Origin: Notospermus geniculatus
Lineage: Eukaryota > Nemertea > Pilidiophora > Heteronemertea > Lineidae
DNA length: 64,000 nucleotides
NCBI GenBank assembly: GCA_002633025.1
Contig: NMRB01000286.1
Span: 89,385-153,384 of the forward strand
Reading direction: 5' to 3'
In this document: positions 1 to 11,000 of the stretch, piece by piece
How positions within the stretch are numbered: the first letter of the stretch is position 1
How the letters are laid out: each line of letters starts with the position of its first letter
Program-made: the position numbers and the translations under genes
The notes under the pieces: generated by a model
Database searches by the model: none
Told to the model about the DNA's origin: nothing
The model's input: only the letters and a program-made list of their open reading frames with translations

Positions 1-1
1 T

Positions 2-163
2 AACGTCCAGTAGACAATAAATGCTCGTTTAACGTCTAGTAGACAATAAATGCTCGTTTAACGTCCAGTAGACAATAAATGCTCGTTTAACGTCCAGTAG
101 ACAGTCAATGCTCGTTTAACGTCCAGTAGACAATCAAAGCTCGTTTAACGTCCAGTAGACGAA
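2..163. repeat. 29-bp tandem repeat, about 5.5 copies
   Basis: The unit starts AACGTCCAGTAGACAATAAA and ends in GCTCGTTT, and it recurs every 29 bases with a few substitutions. The array is cut by the left window edge, so its full length is unknown. No coding frame or function is visible. Confidence 0.9.
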
Positions 164-1060
164 CAAAATGGAATAGTAGTTGGTCTTGAGTTCGATAATG
201 TCCAAAGGAGGACAACTTTGCTCGTGTACTGCACAGACTCGGTCAACAAGGTACTACTCCCTTGTAGTATAGCTGATAAGCAGGCAAATGGATCAGGTCA
301 AACACACGCTCTTCGACAAAGCTGTGGAGGGTATGATTCAAATTCATGAGCTTAGGGCTTATATAGTGTTGTACTGCTTTCCCCACAACTCACTTGAGCA
401 ATCACATTATTCAGCGATGAATGGTCTCATCAATATTGAATGCTGAACAAGCCAAAGCTTTCCAAATTAAATGTAGACTTGATTGCACAATGAAACACGT
501 TTATGAATAAAATGTGCATAACTGGTCATGCCTCACTATAATAGTGCCACTGTCCGACACATAACAATGCCCATTTCATCTGCATTTTGAATATCCCCTT
601 ACACCTTGGCACATGATCACCATTATCACAATAGCAGACAGAAGTTCCATGCAGTCAGCTGAACAATGTTGTTTAGTCGTGGAAAACAACCAACGGTGTA
701 CAGAAATTATGAATGAGAGGTCATGTGGAAAGCACCGATCTCCTTGGCCGTGAACTTGTGGTATGTGTGGTAGGAGTGTTGTACTTTTTGAATGTGTAGA
801 AATGCGTAATCCCCTCAAAATACCAAAGCCCACACTGTTTCCAGGGGGTATTGATCTTTTTGACAACCAAATGCATGTCATTTTCATAATGTTTCCTGCC
901 AGACACGCATTTTATTTTACGATCACTCCTCCTGTGGACACGGTGCATGAACCTGAAAATGACACTGGGGTATTAGAAAAGATCAACAACTTCACATTAC
1001 AGTGCCTGTTGGCTTTGGGCTGGTGAGGTAATTAGGTATTTCTACTGTCAAAGTCAACCA
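164..1060. other. Stretch with no recognisable gene
   Basis: Short open frames occur on both strands, but none has a recognisable domain or a convincing splice context. This stretch could hold 3' exons or UTR of the minus-strand RS/SH-repeat gene to its right, but I cannot identify them. Confidence 0.5.
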
Positions 1061-1202
1061 TAAGCCTGCCGGACACTGGAGGTATCTGCTGAGCAAAAAG
1101 TTATTCAAAACCTTTTGCTCGCCAGGTAGCTTGCATGGTCTCGAATGCACAGTCTGGAATGACTTTTTGCTCAGCAGATAGCTCCAGTGTGCGGCAGGCT
1201 TT
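1061..1202. mobile_element. Foldback MITE, family A (first of three copies)
   Basis: The terminal inverted repeats read AAGCCTGCCG(G/C)ACACTGGAG at the left and the reverse complement at the right. Subterminal parts repeat the words CTGCTGAGCAAAAAGT and ACTTTTTGCTCAGCAG. The same element recurs at 21697-21850 and 37963-38120. At about 140-155 bp with no ORF it is non-autonomous. Confidence 0.85.
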
Positions 1203-1479
1203 AAGGTGCCCATCCACGGGAGAGTTTTCTCACGCAAGTTGACTCTCTGGCCTGTATGCACCACTGCGCCTTAAGCCAAAATTGAGCTCAAGTTTATAGA
1301 AACTTGAGTTGGAACTAAACTTGAACTCGGTATGCACCAAGATGACATTGTAAATGTCGTATGGTTCCTGATGTACAGGTACTTACATGAACGATACATT
1401 GATAGAGATCAAGATACACTGATAGATATGAGGTTACATTGACAGCGATCAGGATACATTGATTGATGAATTACCGGTA

Positions 1480-3360
1480 CAATGAATCCCATAGAACTTG
1501 ATCTCATGCCAATAACTCATCCCATGCTTCACCTTGACCTTGATATCTGATCATCAAGGTCATTGCGTGACCGGAAAGGGCATCCTCAATAAAAGTATGG
1601 CTGTTATCATGTCTCTACCTTTACCACAGGCAGAGATATTTCAAATTATCACATTTCGCCTTGACCTTGACCTGTGATCATTGCAACTGCCGCATAATCA
1701 AAATGGGCATCATCAATAACCTGAGTATGGGTGAAATCATCGCTCTATCTCTACCACAGGCGGAGAAATTTCAAATTATCGAGTTTGACCTTGACCTTGA
1801 GATATTTCAAATTATCAAGTTTGATATATAAAAATCTCATGATATCTCAGTCATCGAGACACTTGAGGCTGGAAATTTTAACATAGTCCAATCCTCGGAT
1901 AGGGAGGCACATGAACTAAGACTTGTTTTATGTTGCTCAGTTGACAATATGGCAAGTTATCTCAGAATATCAAATTTGTGATATCGATATCACCATGACC
2001 CCAACATCTTAGTTCAAAAGTGATCAGTCCATTCGACTGCTAAGGTTAAAAACCCTAGTGACACAAGTTATTTCCATTCCTCTACGTCTTAAATAAACGA
2101 GTCGAGTTATGCCATTAGATAAAAGTGTGATGGACAAAATATCAAGTTGAATATATCCATTACATCATGATCCTAGCATCTGAGGTTGAAAAACATGAGC
2201 TCATTGGATCAAGATCAAGATACGTTGATAGAGATCAGATACATTGACAGAAATTAGGGTACATTGACTGATGAACTTGATCTCATGCCAATAACTCACC
2301 CCGTAATTGACATTGACCTTGATCTTGATATCTGATGGTTCCAGGACAATTGGTACTGAACAATTGGTACTGGACAAAATGTACCCGGACAAAATGTACC
2401 TAGGACAAAACGTACAGAAGGTAAAAATGGACAAAAGGTACAAAAGGTACCCGGACAAATGGTACCTTGTGCCCAAGGTTCGTTTTGTCCGGGCACGTGT
2501 TGTCCTGTCACCATATCTGATCATCAAGGTCATTGCATAATCGAAATGGGCATTCTCAATAACCTAAGTATGTCTGATATCATGCCTCTACCTGTACCAC
2601 AGGCGGAGATATTTCAAATTATCAAGTTTGACCTTGACCTTGACCTCTGATTATCTAGGTTGTTGCATAATCGAAATCGGCATCATTAATAACTCAATAT
2701 AGGTGATATCATGCCTCTATCTCTACCACAGGCAGAGATATTTCAAATTATCAGTTTGACCATGACCTTGACCTCTGATCGTCAAGGTCGTTGCATAATC
2801 GAAATGTGCATCATCAAAAACCTAAGTATGGGTGATATCATGCCTCTATCTCTACCACAGGCAGAGATATTTCAAATTATCAAGTTTGATATATCAAAAT
2901 CTCATGATATTTCAATCACCCGGACACGTGAGGCTGAGAATTTTATCACAGACCAGTCCTTGGTTAAGCAGGCATGAACTAAGACTTGTTTCATGTTGCT
3001 GAGTTGACAATATGGCAAGTTATATCAAAATATCAAATTTGTGATATCAATATCACCATGACCCCTACATCTCAGATGAAAAGTAATCAGTCCATTCGAT
3101 TCCTAGGGTATAAAAACCTAAGGGTAGAACTTGTTTCTGTTGCTCTCGGTGCTAAAGGAGCCGAGTTATGACATCAGATAAAAGCGTGACGGACAAAATA
3201 TCAAGTCTGATATGTTGATTACATCATGATGGAGGCATCTGATGTTGAAAATGATTAGCTCATTGGATTGCCCATGTTGACAAACCTAGGGGTAGGATGT
3301 GTTACCAGGACTGTAGCTGTTGAAGGAGATAAGATATGAAGGCGTGACAGACGGACACAC
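1480..3360. repeat. Two diverged copies of a long repeat with internal ~130-bp units
   Basis: Units of about 130 bp share TTGACCTTGACCTCTGATC, GGGCATCATCAATAACCT, CTACCACAGGCAGAGATATT and TCAAATTATCAAGTTTGA. They occur near 1540, 1670, 2520, 2650 and 2770. A longer flank (ATGAACTAAGACTTGTTT, GACAATATGGCAAGTTAT) appears after both groups, near 1910 and 2975, so two larger copies lie in direct orientation, separated by the minisatellite at 2337-2517. No protein frame spans it. Confidence 0.8.
2337..2517. repeat. Degenerate minisatellite, GGACAAAATGTACC-type
   Basis: Repeats of 10-18 bases built on GGACAAAATGTACC and GGACAATTGGTACT, ending in partly inverted copies (GGTACCTTGTGCCCAAGG, TTTTGTCCGGGCAC). 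It sits between the two long repeat copies. No gene is supported. Confidence 0.75.
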
Positions 3361-3378
3361 ACACACACANGAGACACA

Positions 3379-3568
3379 TGTGACCCGTGACAGCAAAATG
3401 AGTCGGAATGCGTACAGAAGACGACCCAGGTGAACCAACAGTTTGTTGATTTCAGCATTGTCTGCCCATTGTGAAATTTGACTTTGTCCATTTCTGCAAT
3501 TGTTCTCTGCTGTCAACTTGGGTCTTCTTTCCGGCGCATTCCAACTCATTTTGCTGTCACAGGTCACA
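3379..3568. mobile_element. Foldback MITE, family B
   Basis: The left end reads TGTGACCCGTGACAGCAAAA and the right end is its near reverse complement (TTTTGCTGTCACAGGTCACA). A second copy at 33814-34014 is present in only one of the two duplicated blocks. It has no ORF. A contig join at 3370 lies next to a CA microsatellite just to its left. Confidence 0.85.
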
Positions 3569-3723
3569 TATTTGCAGAGGGGAATGTACAATGTACATTC
3601 TGCCCCTCAATATAATACTAATACAATACGGCACTGGTACTCTGTGATTTATATTGGAATACAGAAGGAAAGTAACATTATCACTCATAAGGACAAATTC
3701 TCTACATAATGTACAAAACTAAC

Positions 3724-4952
3724 CTTCTTTTGATTGACGAGTCTTCGCTCTCTTGAATGCTTGGTATTTCTCAAGAAATGTCCATAAATCATGGTATTTT
3801 TGACTGCCCCTGAGGAAAATTGAAAGGAGACTACAATGTATTAACACAAAGAACAGATCTGCAAAGATATGTGAACAGAGTCACTTTCGCAATTGTGGCA
3901 CCCAGAGCATGTAGTCCTTGGAATCTACATGTAGCCAAGACTGAATGACTACAAACACTCAGAGACGAACAAATTCAGGAATTAAATACCGGATAGATTC
4001 TAATTGGAGAACAAAATCTCCTAACTCCATATTTAAGATCTGTTGAAGGGGATGTGAATGAAGTGTACACAAACCTAGTGATTAGATCTTCATCCCTGAA
4101 AAACACCTTGTTTAACTCTGATCGGTGGGCTTGGAAGTCAAATTCATGGTCATCATCTTCACTTGAATTCTTATCCTCATCCAAGTCAGATTCTGACAGA
4201 TGATCATCTTGCAGCTGAGACGGCCCCTCATGATGTGATTTATGACAAGAATGTTCTCTATCAGGTGATGTTGACCTCTGGTGATGAGACTGTCCTTTGT
4301 CATCTGACCTTGACCTATGGGAATGAGACTGTCCTTTATCACCTGACCTTGACCTCTGGTGATGAGATTCTTCTTTATCATCTGATGACCTATGGTGATG
4401 TGATTGTTCTTTATCATCTGACGACCTCTGGTGATGAGATTGTTCTTTATCAGCTGACCTTGACCTATGGTGATGCGATCGTTCTTTATCACCTGACCTT
4501 GACTGATAGTGATGAGACTGATCTTCAACATGTGACCTTGACCTCTGGTAATGAGATTGTTCTTTGTCACCTGACCTTGACCTATGGTGATGTGATCGTT
4601 CTTTATCATCTGACCTTGACCTCTGGTGATGAGACTGTTCTTTTTCACGTGACCTTGACCTATGGTGATGCGATCGTTCTTTATCACCTGACCTTGACTT
4701 ACAATGATGAGACTGATTTTCGTCATGTGACCTTGACCTATGACCTGATCTGTCTGTCCTTACCCCATCTTCACTTGATACCGATACATCATCCTTGTGC
4801 CTCCTTTTATGTTTTTTATGCTTGCGAGAAGATTCCCTATGCTTTGTCACATGTTCAGTGTGATCAGCATTGGTCTTCGAAGACTGAGCTATATCATGTG
4901 TACGATCATCTCCACTTTGATGATATCGATGGCGATGTTCATGCTTTCCCAT
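3724..4952 (-). CDS. RS/SH-repeat protein, 5' two exons of a longer gene
   Basis: Family not recognised. Exon 1 (4952-4075) starts at an ATG and encodes about 292 residues. A basic His/Lys/Arg N-terminus (RKHKKHKRRHKDD) leads into about a dozen 12-13-residue repeats of the form SHHHRSRSGDKEQ, then an acidic stretch (SSEDDDHEFDF) and the compact sequence ELNKVFFRDEDLITR. A donor (AG|gtttgt) joins in phase to exon 2 (3809-3724), giving GSQKYHDLWTFLEKYQAFKR and ending at a gttagt donor. Further exons must lie lower than 3724 but I could not find them. The RS-rich composition suggests a nuclear, RNA-processing-type protein; that is inference from composition only. The non-repetitive FFRDED...LWTFLEKYQ segment looks like the conserved part. 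It is divergently oriented to TAF1C. Confidence 0.6.
4255..4735. repeat. Coding minisatellite (36- and 39-bp units) in the RS/SH-repeat gene
   Basis: About a dozen units of TCTGACCTTGACC plus TGGTGATGNGAT plus TGTTCTTTATCA (plus strand). Most are 39 bp and some 36 bp, all multiples of three. On the minus strand they encode the SHHHRSRSxDKEQ repeats. Because units are whole codons and lack stops, several frames stay open, including a 289-codon plus-strand frame that I regard as a shadow. Confidence 0.85.
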
Positions 4953-5560
4953 CTTATGCGTACGCCCGGTACGGTACTCTGCAAGTAAATGGAAGGTTTG
5001 ACCTAAAAAAGGACACAGCAGTCACATGTTGATGTAGAACTACCGGTAGCCAAGGACGAGCTTTAGTAGCCTACCGGTGCCTGGGGGTGGCGTGGGTAGG
5101 CTACCGCAGTAAAGTTAGGGTCTGGATAGGCTAAGCTACTGTACCGGCCGCGGCGGCGTAGGCCTAGCCTAGGCCTAGTTTAGTTAGTACATGGAAGTAT
5201 TATATAATACTTCCATGATAGAGGTTAGACATGGTTAGAGGTTCAGCCAAAGGACGGTACCGGTACCGCCACCACGGGGTGGAACGGCAAAGATGGGAAC
5301 GAATCGATGTGACGGTAACGATCTACAATAACAATGATCTAGCCTAGCCCTAGGCCTATCTAGGCGAGGCCGATTCCCGTTTTGTTTACGGCGCATGAAA
5401 ACAACTATCATCATCATTTCATCATTTGTATCGACTCTGACAGCCTGATTAGGCTGTAGGCCTAAGCCGCTGCTTGTTTTAGAATCAAAAAAGAAACGGG
5501 CTGGTGGTGGTGGTGGTGGTGGTGGTGGAGGGCCTACCGTAGGCCTACCGTACCGGGCCC
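4953..5560. promoter_or_regulatory. CpG-rich upstream region of the RS/SH-repeat gene
   Basis: The region upstream of the minus-strand ATG is rich in CCGGTA, GGCCTA and CG dinucleotides compared with its AT-rich surroundings. This fits a promoter, but no core element can be assigned. It contains a (TGG)n microsatellite at 5501-5528. Confidence 0.35.
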
Positions 5561-6482
5561 GGTACCGGTAGCTAGGCCTACCGGTACAAAAACAAACTTG
5601 TTGGCCATCATTAATAAACTATGGTCTATAGTATCAAGTTTCACACAACAGGTAACAAGAAAAAGATACTGAATTACAGTTAGAAGGCATTATTCGCCAC
5701 AAAATTCGGTAGCGAAAACGTGTAACGAAACCTTATTAGTAGTGTAATGAAACGACCAAATTCGGGTAACGAAACGACCAAAACAAGTAACGAACTACCG
5801 TTAACGAAACGAAAAGGCCGTGTAACGAAACGACCTGATACCGATTCAAGATGGCAGCCTCCATCGACCATCAAAAATGAAAGAGAAATGCTCTTTGAAT
5901 GAGCCTTTGCCGCGACTCTGTGGAACTGAATTCAATGCATATGTCGCTAACCAAATAGGGTATTCTCTCTACGCCCTTGATAACGATTTTCATGTGATTT
6001 GGTGATGTTATTGCCAAGGAAACGGATGAAAATCTGCGCCAATGGCAATGAATGTCTGTACTGTACATGCTCATGTGCTGTACATGCTGTACTAGGCCTA
6101 CATGCTATAGTCCATGTAGTCTGTACTGTTCTCATGGTTTTGGTAGTAGGCATGGTAGGCCTACTCATCTCATGTACTGTTAGTGTGTATGTAGGCCTAG
6201 GCCTAGTCTAGTGTAGTGTAGTACATCATGTACAGTCATGGACATTAGTTTATCTAGGCCTAGGCCTAGGCCTACACCTGATCTGATACTTTGAATACTA
6301 TAGGTACCCTGTATTTCAAATACTTCTGGGCCAATTTTTATCACAGTTTGTTCCATATACTTCTGGGCCAATTTTAACATGGTTTGTTCCATATTTATGA
6401 AAGTAGGCCTACATCTTGCTGGTCATCATTTCTGCTTCAAAATGTTGGAAATATCGTAATTACGTAGCCTAGGGCCTAATAG

Positions 6483-7093
6483 CTCATCAGAAAAAATCCT
6501 AATAGGCCTAATCAACATTTTTATTATGTAATTTTTTGTGACAGTTTTGATAGAGTGGAACCATCTAAGGATCATGGACTTTGTTTCATCAAAATCTGAC
6601 GAGTGGTTGCTGAGATATTTAAGATTATCAAAACTTCGATAATTTGAGATTTTTCAGTTTTTCACAAAATTTTGATATCAGTAGACAGAGCTCTCTTAAA
6701 ACCCAAGAAGTATGAAGTTTTGGAAGGTTTAGCCGAACTGGTTAGAAGTTAAGCCTGTTTTTCAAAATATCAACATTTTGATACGGTACTTTGAAAAATA
6801 CACAATATTTCTGCTCAGTTAAGGCAAAAAGTTCCAAAGTTTTGTATATCCATATTCTGAGGTTAGCTTTATCTAATGGTATCAAAATATCTTTCAAAAG
6901 ATGAAAATCTCAAATTATCAAAATTTTGATATAGGCCTAAATCTCAAATATCTCAGCAACCACTCAACATATTTTGATGAAAGAAAGCCCAAAGAAAATC
7001 CTTAGAAAGTTCCTCCCTTCTATCACATCTGCAACAAAAATCACAAAAATATTTCGTAATAAAAGTTTGATTTTTAATATTTTTTCTGATGAG
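6483..7093. mobile_element. Long AT-rich hairpin element, copy 1
   Basis: An inverted repeat of about 610 bp: CTCATCAGAAAAAATCCTAA at the left and the reverse complement TTTTTTCTGATGAG at the right. The arms share TTTCATCAAAATCTGACG / TATTTTGATGAAA and many ATTATCAAAATTTTGATA words. The equivalent in copy 2 is 23562-24173. No ORF. In both copies a different second element lies at its right end. Confidence 0.75.
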
Positions 7094-7814
7094 GCGAGAC
7101 TTTTTTTATACCTTGGTTAGCGTGCCCGCCGCTCCGTGAATTCCCGAAAAAAAAATAAAAATAAAGTTTTATTTTCGGCCAGTTAGCGTGCCCGCCGCAC
7201 TCGAAATCGCCGAAAATCGGAATAAAAAAATTTTTTTATTTTATTTTTTTCCCGCCCGCCGCCGCCGTCATGGCCGTGGATATGGCATGCATGGTGGACG
7301 CAAAACTGTGGAGTGAGACATTTGGACCAATCAGGGTCGTTTCATTCGCAGTGCGGTAGACTGAGTGTAGAAGGCCATGTGTTACACATGTGTTATACAT
7401 GAAACGACGACGCGACATGCACGATGATGGCGACTTGGTTCTCCGTGATAAACCACTTGAGCCCTGGGAAATATCGTAAACGTTTGGTGAATGGTTTCGC
7501 CTCTGAAACTGTCGGTGATGTGGTCCTAAAAAGTGTTGACGATGAGGATGAGGAGCTACCGAACTATATCATGTATATTGCAAACTGGCAAATCAATGGG
7601 AAATGTCAATGGAATTTGGGGTAATAAGTTGGAGACAAAGTAACTTTATTTCGAAATAAAATTTTATTTTTATTTTTTCCTCCTCTCCACTGCTCCTACA
7701 GAAGGCTTCTGTGAAAGCTGAAAATAAAATTTTATTTTTATTTTTTTTTCGCCCGCCTACGGATCTCCTTGGATAAAAAAGCACGCTAACCAAGGAATAA
7801 AAAAAGTCTCGCCT
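7092..7814. mobile_element. Foldback element present only in copy 1
   Basis: The ends are AGGCGAGACTTTTTTTATAC and GTATAAAAAAAGTCTCGCCT-like (observed AATAAAAAAAGTCTCGCCT). Just inside lie CCTTGGTTAGCGTGCCCGCC and the inverse CACGCTAACCAAGG. It spans about 720 bp, carries no recognisable protein and ends at the contig join at 7815. Copy 2 has a pogo-like element at the same place instead. Confidence 0.8.
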
Positions 7815-8012
7815 NTCAAATTATCAGGTGTAGTTAAACTAATGTCCATGACTGTACATAGCAGGCCTACACCAATCATACATTTTACAAGGGTTTATGA
7901 ACATGCATAAAAAATTTCCATGGTTTATCCACATGCACATAACTATGCAGTACATATTCTGATATTTTTAACCTTGAAGGTTAGGCTAATATCAAGAGTC
8001 AAGACACGTACG

Positions 8013-11000
8013 ATGACATATTTTCCACCCCACCATTATCCTGCAGCAGCACCACCACAAGTTCGGAGACGGGAAATATTTGTTGATTATGGCAGCTTTG
8101 GGAGTACTGAATTCTGTGAAGAATCTTCATCATGGCAAAGCCAGAGATCACGTCGAGTGGAGAAGTTCTGTGCTAGGACTCCCACATTGCCACTTATCCC
8201 ACCAAATGATGGTAAGTCTCTGGTGTATGGTGTTGTGTGTTGTGCCTGCCACTATGAGAGGCAGATTATGCTTTGTCTTGGTTTAGATGAGATTGAGAAG
8301 TCCATGGATTCGATATTGCCTTCCAAAGTACCAGTGCCAGTACCGGTAATCTCATTCTTTTTGTCTTTTATAGTTCCATTCCCTTTTGAAGATATATGTA
8401 TGGGCAGCATTGATGCAGCTCGTACTCAGCTAAGTAGAGAAGTGGAGCAAAGTAAGAAATTTCAAAATTGGAAGAAGGTAATTGGTCATCTAAATTGCAC
8501 TGAATTCTTGGTTTTTACCTTAATAAAACAAAATGATGCAATTATGATGGTTTCAGATATAACCATTGCCAGTACCTTTTCACTTGTAATACCATTGCTT
8601 TTACATTTTCTCTTACACAGCAAGGCAAATACAATAAGAACCTGCTCCAAGATGCTGATGTCAGTGAGATTGAGAGAGAACTAGAATCCCTTGGATTGGA
8701 TAGGTTCCTAAGGAAACACTGGCAGAAAGAAGTCAGGACGTACTCCGGGCCGATCTGCAACAGATTCGCAACTATTGATCAATTAGTTAGGTCAAAAACC
8801 TTTTTAAAAGAGAAGTACCGGTATTTTCCTGTGAGTATTGGTTATTTTTGGACAAATTTAAGGGGTACAGATACCAAAATTTGTGTTGACAGCAGAAAAA
8901 TATTTGATCTGTTGGATGCATACCCAGTACATGTAAAAGCTACATTCATATCGCTACTAAATTATTTTTCTTTACAGAGACTAAACTCGCATTATTCTAA
9001 TGGTTGCCTGGGCTACCTTCCTTCTCATGATGGAAGTGATAAGGGAGTGGTTGTATACCCCTCTGGTGCACACATGGCACATTTGTGTATCCTTTGTTGA
9101 AACTCAAAGCAGGTTTTTTCTTCACTCACCCTTCGAGGTCCAAGTTACTTCCAGCCAAAATGTCCATGGCAGAACAATCGTTTGCTACTTCTTAACTTTA
9201 TACCAGGTATGAGGAATATCACAATCTTCCAAGACACGTGCAGGGCAGATCCAGTCCTGTACAACACAGATTTCCAGGTTTCAATTCAGGGAATTCAAAC
9301 TTCTAGGTGCCATGGACGAGGTATTGTATTCTCTATCAAAATATCTTTATTGTTAGTAAAGCTGAGCTTTCAAATTACCAGTAGGCTGGCAGGATCTCTG
9401 CTTACTGTGTTCCATTACACTAGCTATCTTCACATCTTTTTTCAAAACAAATTCAGAGGGATGGAATTGTCCATTATTGATTGGGAACACACGTAGTTGT
9501 GCTGATTCGGGTTTAATACATCCAGAGGCAATGAATTTTCCCATTTAAGATTTCATTGGTGTACTGGGTGATAACCAGTGTCGACTATATGAGGCGGTCC
9601 AAGAAGATAACGGGGTCAAGGTGATAGAAATTGTTGGTGGCACATGTGATGGGCAGATTACGTCAGTCTATCCAAGGTAAACTGAAAATGGGACCTTCCA
9701 TATCTCTCCTATATGAAAATATAGCCTTTATTTGATTATTAGTTGTAATACCCTGAGTTCATCGGAGGACAAGGTCATGTCCCTGTCTTTAGCGTTGATC
9801 TTACTCAGTCAGAGTTACAGTTTTAAATGCAGTCAGAATAATGCAGTGGCAACTACTTCTGATTCCTTCCAGCCCTTACATTCCTGGTGAAGCTGTTGTA
9901 GCTACAAGTGAGAGAAAAGTACTTCAACTCGACAGCCAACAAAGGTCAGTTAGAGATCATTTCCTAAATACCGGTAGCATGGACCAGAAGACGTGAATTT
10001 GGAGTGAAATGCATTGGAATAGAACTAGAGGCACCGGGGCCATGTAGGATGGTTCCCATGGCGAAACCGTTTGTGGTTGAGCTGAAAGCCAGGATCAAAA
10101 TCCCTTGCACCAGCTATTTTCTCTCTGATTGTGCCAGACTCTATATGTGAGCAACTACCAATAAGAATGATGCAAGAGACACCGAGTAATGGCAGTAGTG
10201 TGCAGATGGCATTCATGATTTTGGTTCAGTAATTGAAAAACTAGGCTCCCTGAGAGGTGCATCCTGAGAATCTCAGGTCATTTACGGTCGTACCTCCCTC
10301 GATGAACCAAGCGCGAGAAGGGGAGCCGGTTGTGAAGACCCTGGGTGCGAGGATGTGAGAGCTGGGGCAGGCACTGTGGGAACACATTTTACCCCAGTCT
10401 CCAAGGGGGTTAGTCACTGACAGGGTTAAATCATAAAGGTTACCTTTCTTGTTTCAGTGTGACATTGGTGGAAGAGCACGCACTGCGATTCTCATGCCCT
10501 GATCCCTGGATACAGGTTTACTATGGCTCGACTCCAAGGTCTTTCATCATATCGGACAGGACCACCGTTCAAATGATGGATATGAGGGTGGGTTTATACG
10601 AAGTGGTCTTTCCAGATACTGCTTGCCCTACTGGGTATCCATCACTTTGATGGACCAAGTACGGACCAATCTTTCGGTTCATAGACTGCCAAAAATGTCC
10701 AAGAATATTCCTTTCTATAAAATCTTAGCCTAGTCGTCTTCAGTTTCAGTCATCCAGATCACATAGTCTGGATATCTTTGCTCTGCCATACTCCAAACTG
10801 TACACAAAGGAAAGAGTCATGGCATCAACATCTTGTGGGACTCTCCCCTACCACCTGGTGGCATCAGACTTCTCTCTCATGCTGATGGATGAACGTTTTC
10901 CTAAAGAACCAGTAAGTGTATTCGTTTTGTTTTGATTTCCATCAAAAACTGTTAACACTGCTAACATATATACTGAATGTATACATCGTACTCCTGAAAC

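Noticed and set aside
1-163. CRISPR array
   Set aside because: The 29-bp units are directly adjacent with no spacers, and the genome is eukaryotic.
4163-5032. 289-codon plus-strand open frame over the RS/SH-repeat region
   Set aside because: It stays open because the repeat units are whole codons and lack stops on both strands. The minus-strand frame has the natural composition, start and a splice junction leading to a matching exon.
7920-8684. 254-codon frame read as one protein
   Set aside because: It runs through two TAF1C introns. Only 8013-8211 and 8374-8477 are exons in this frame. The same frame in copy 2 (24965-25729) is explained the same way.
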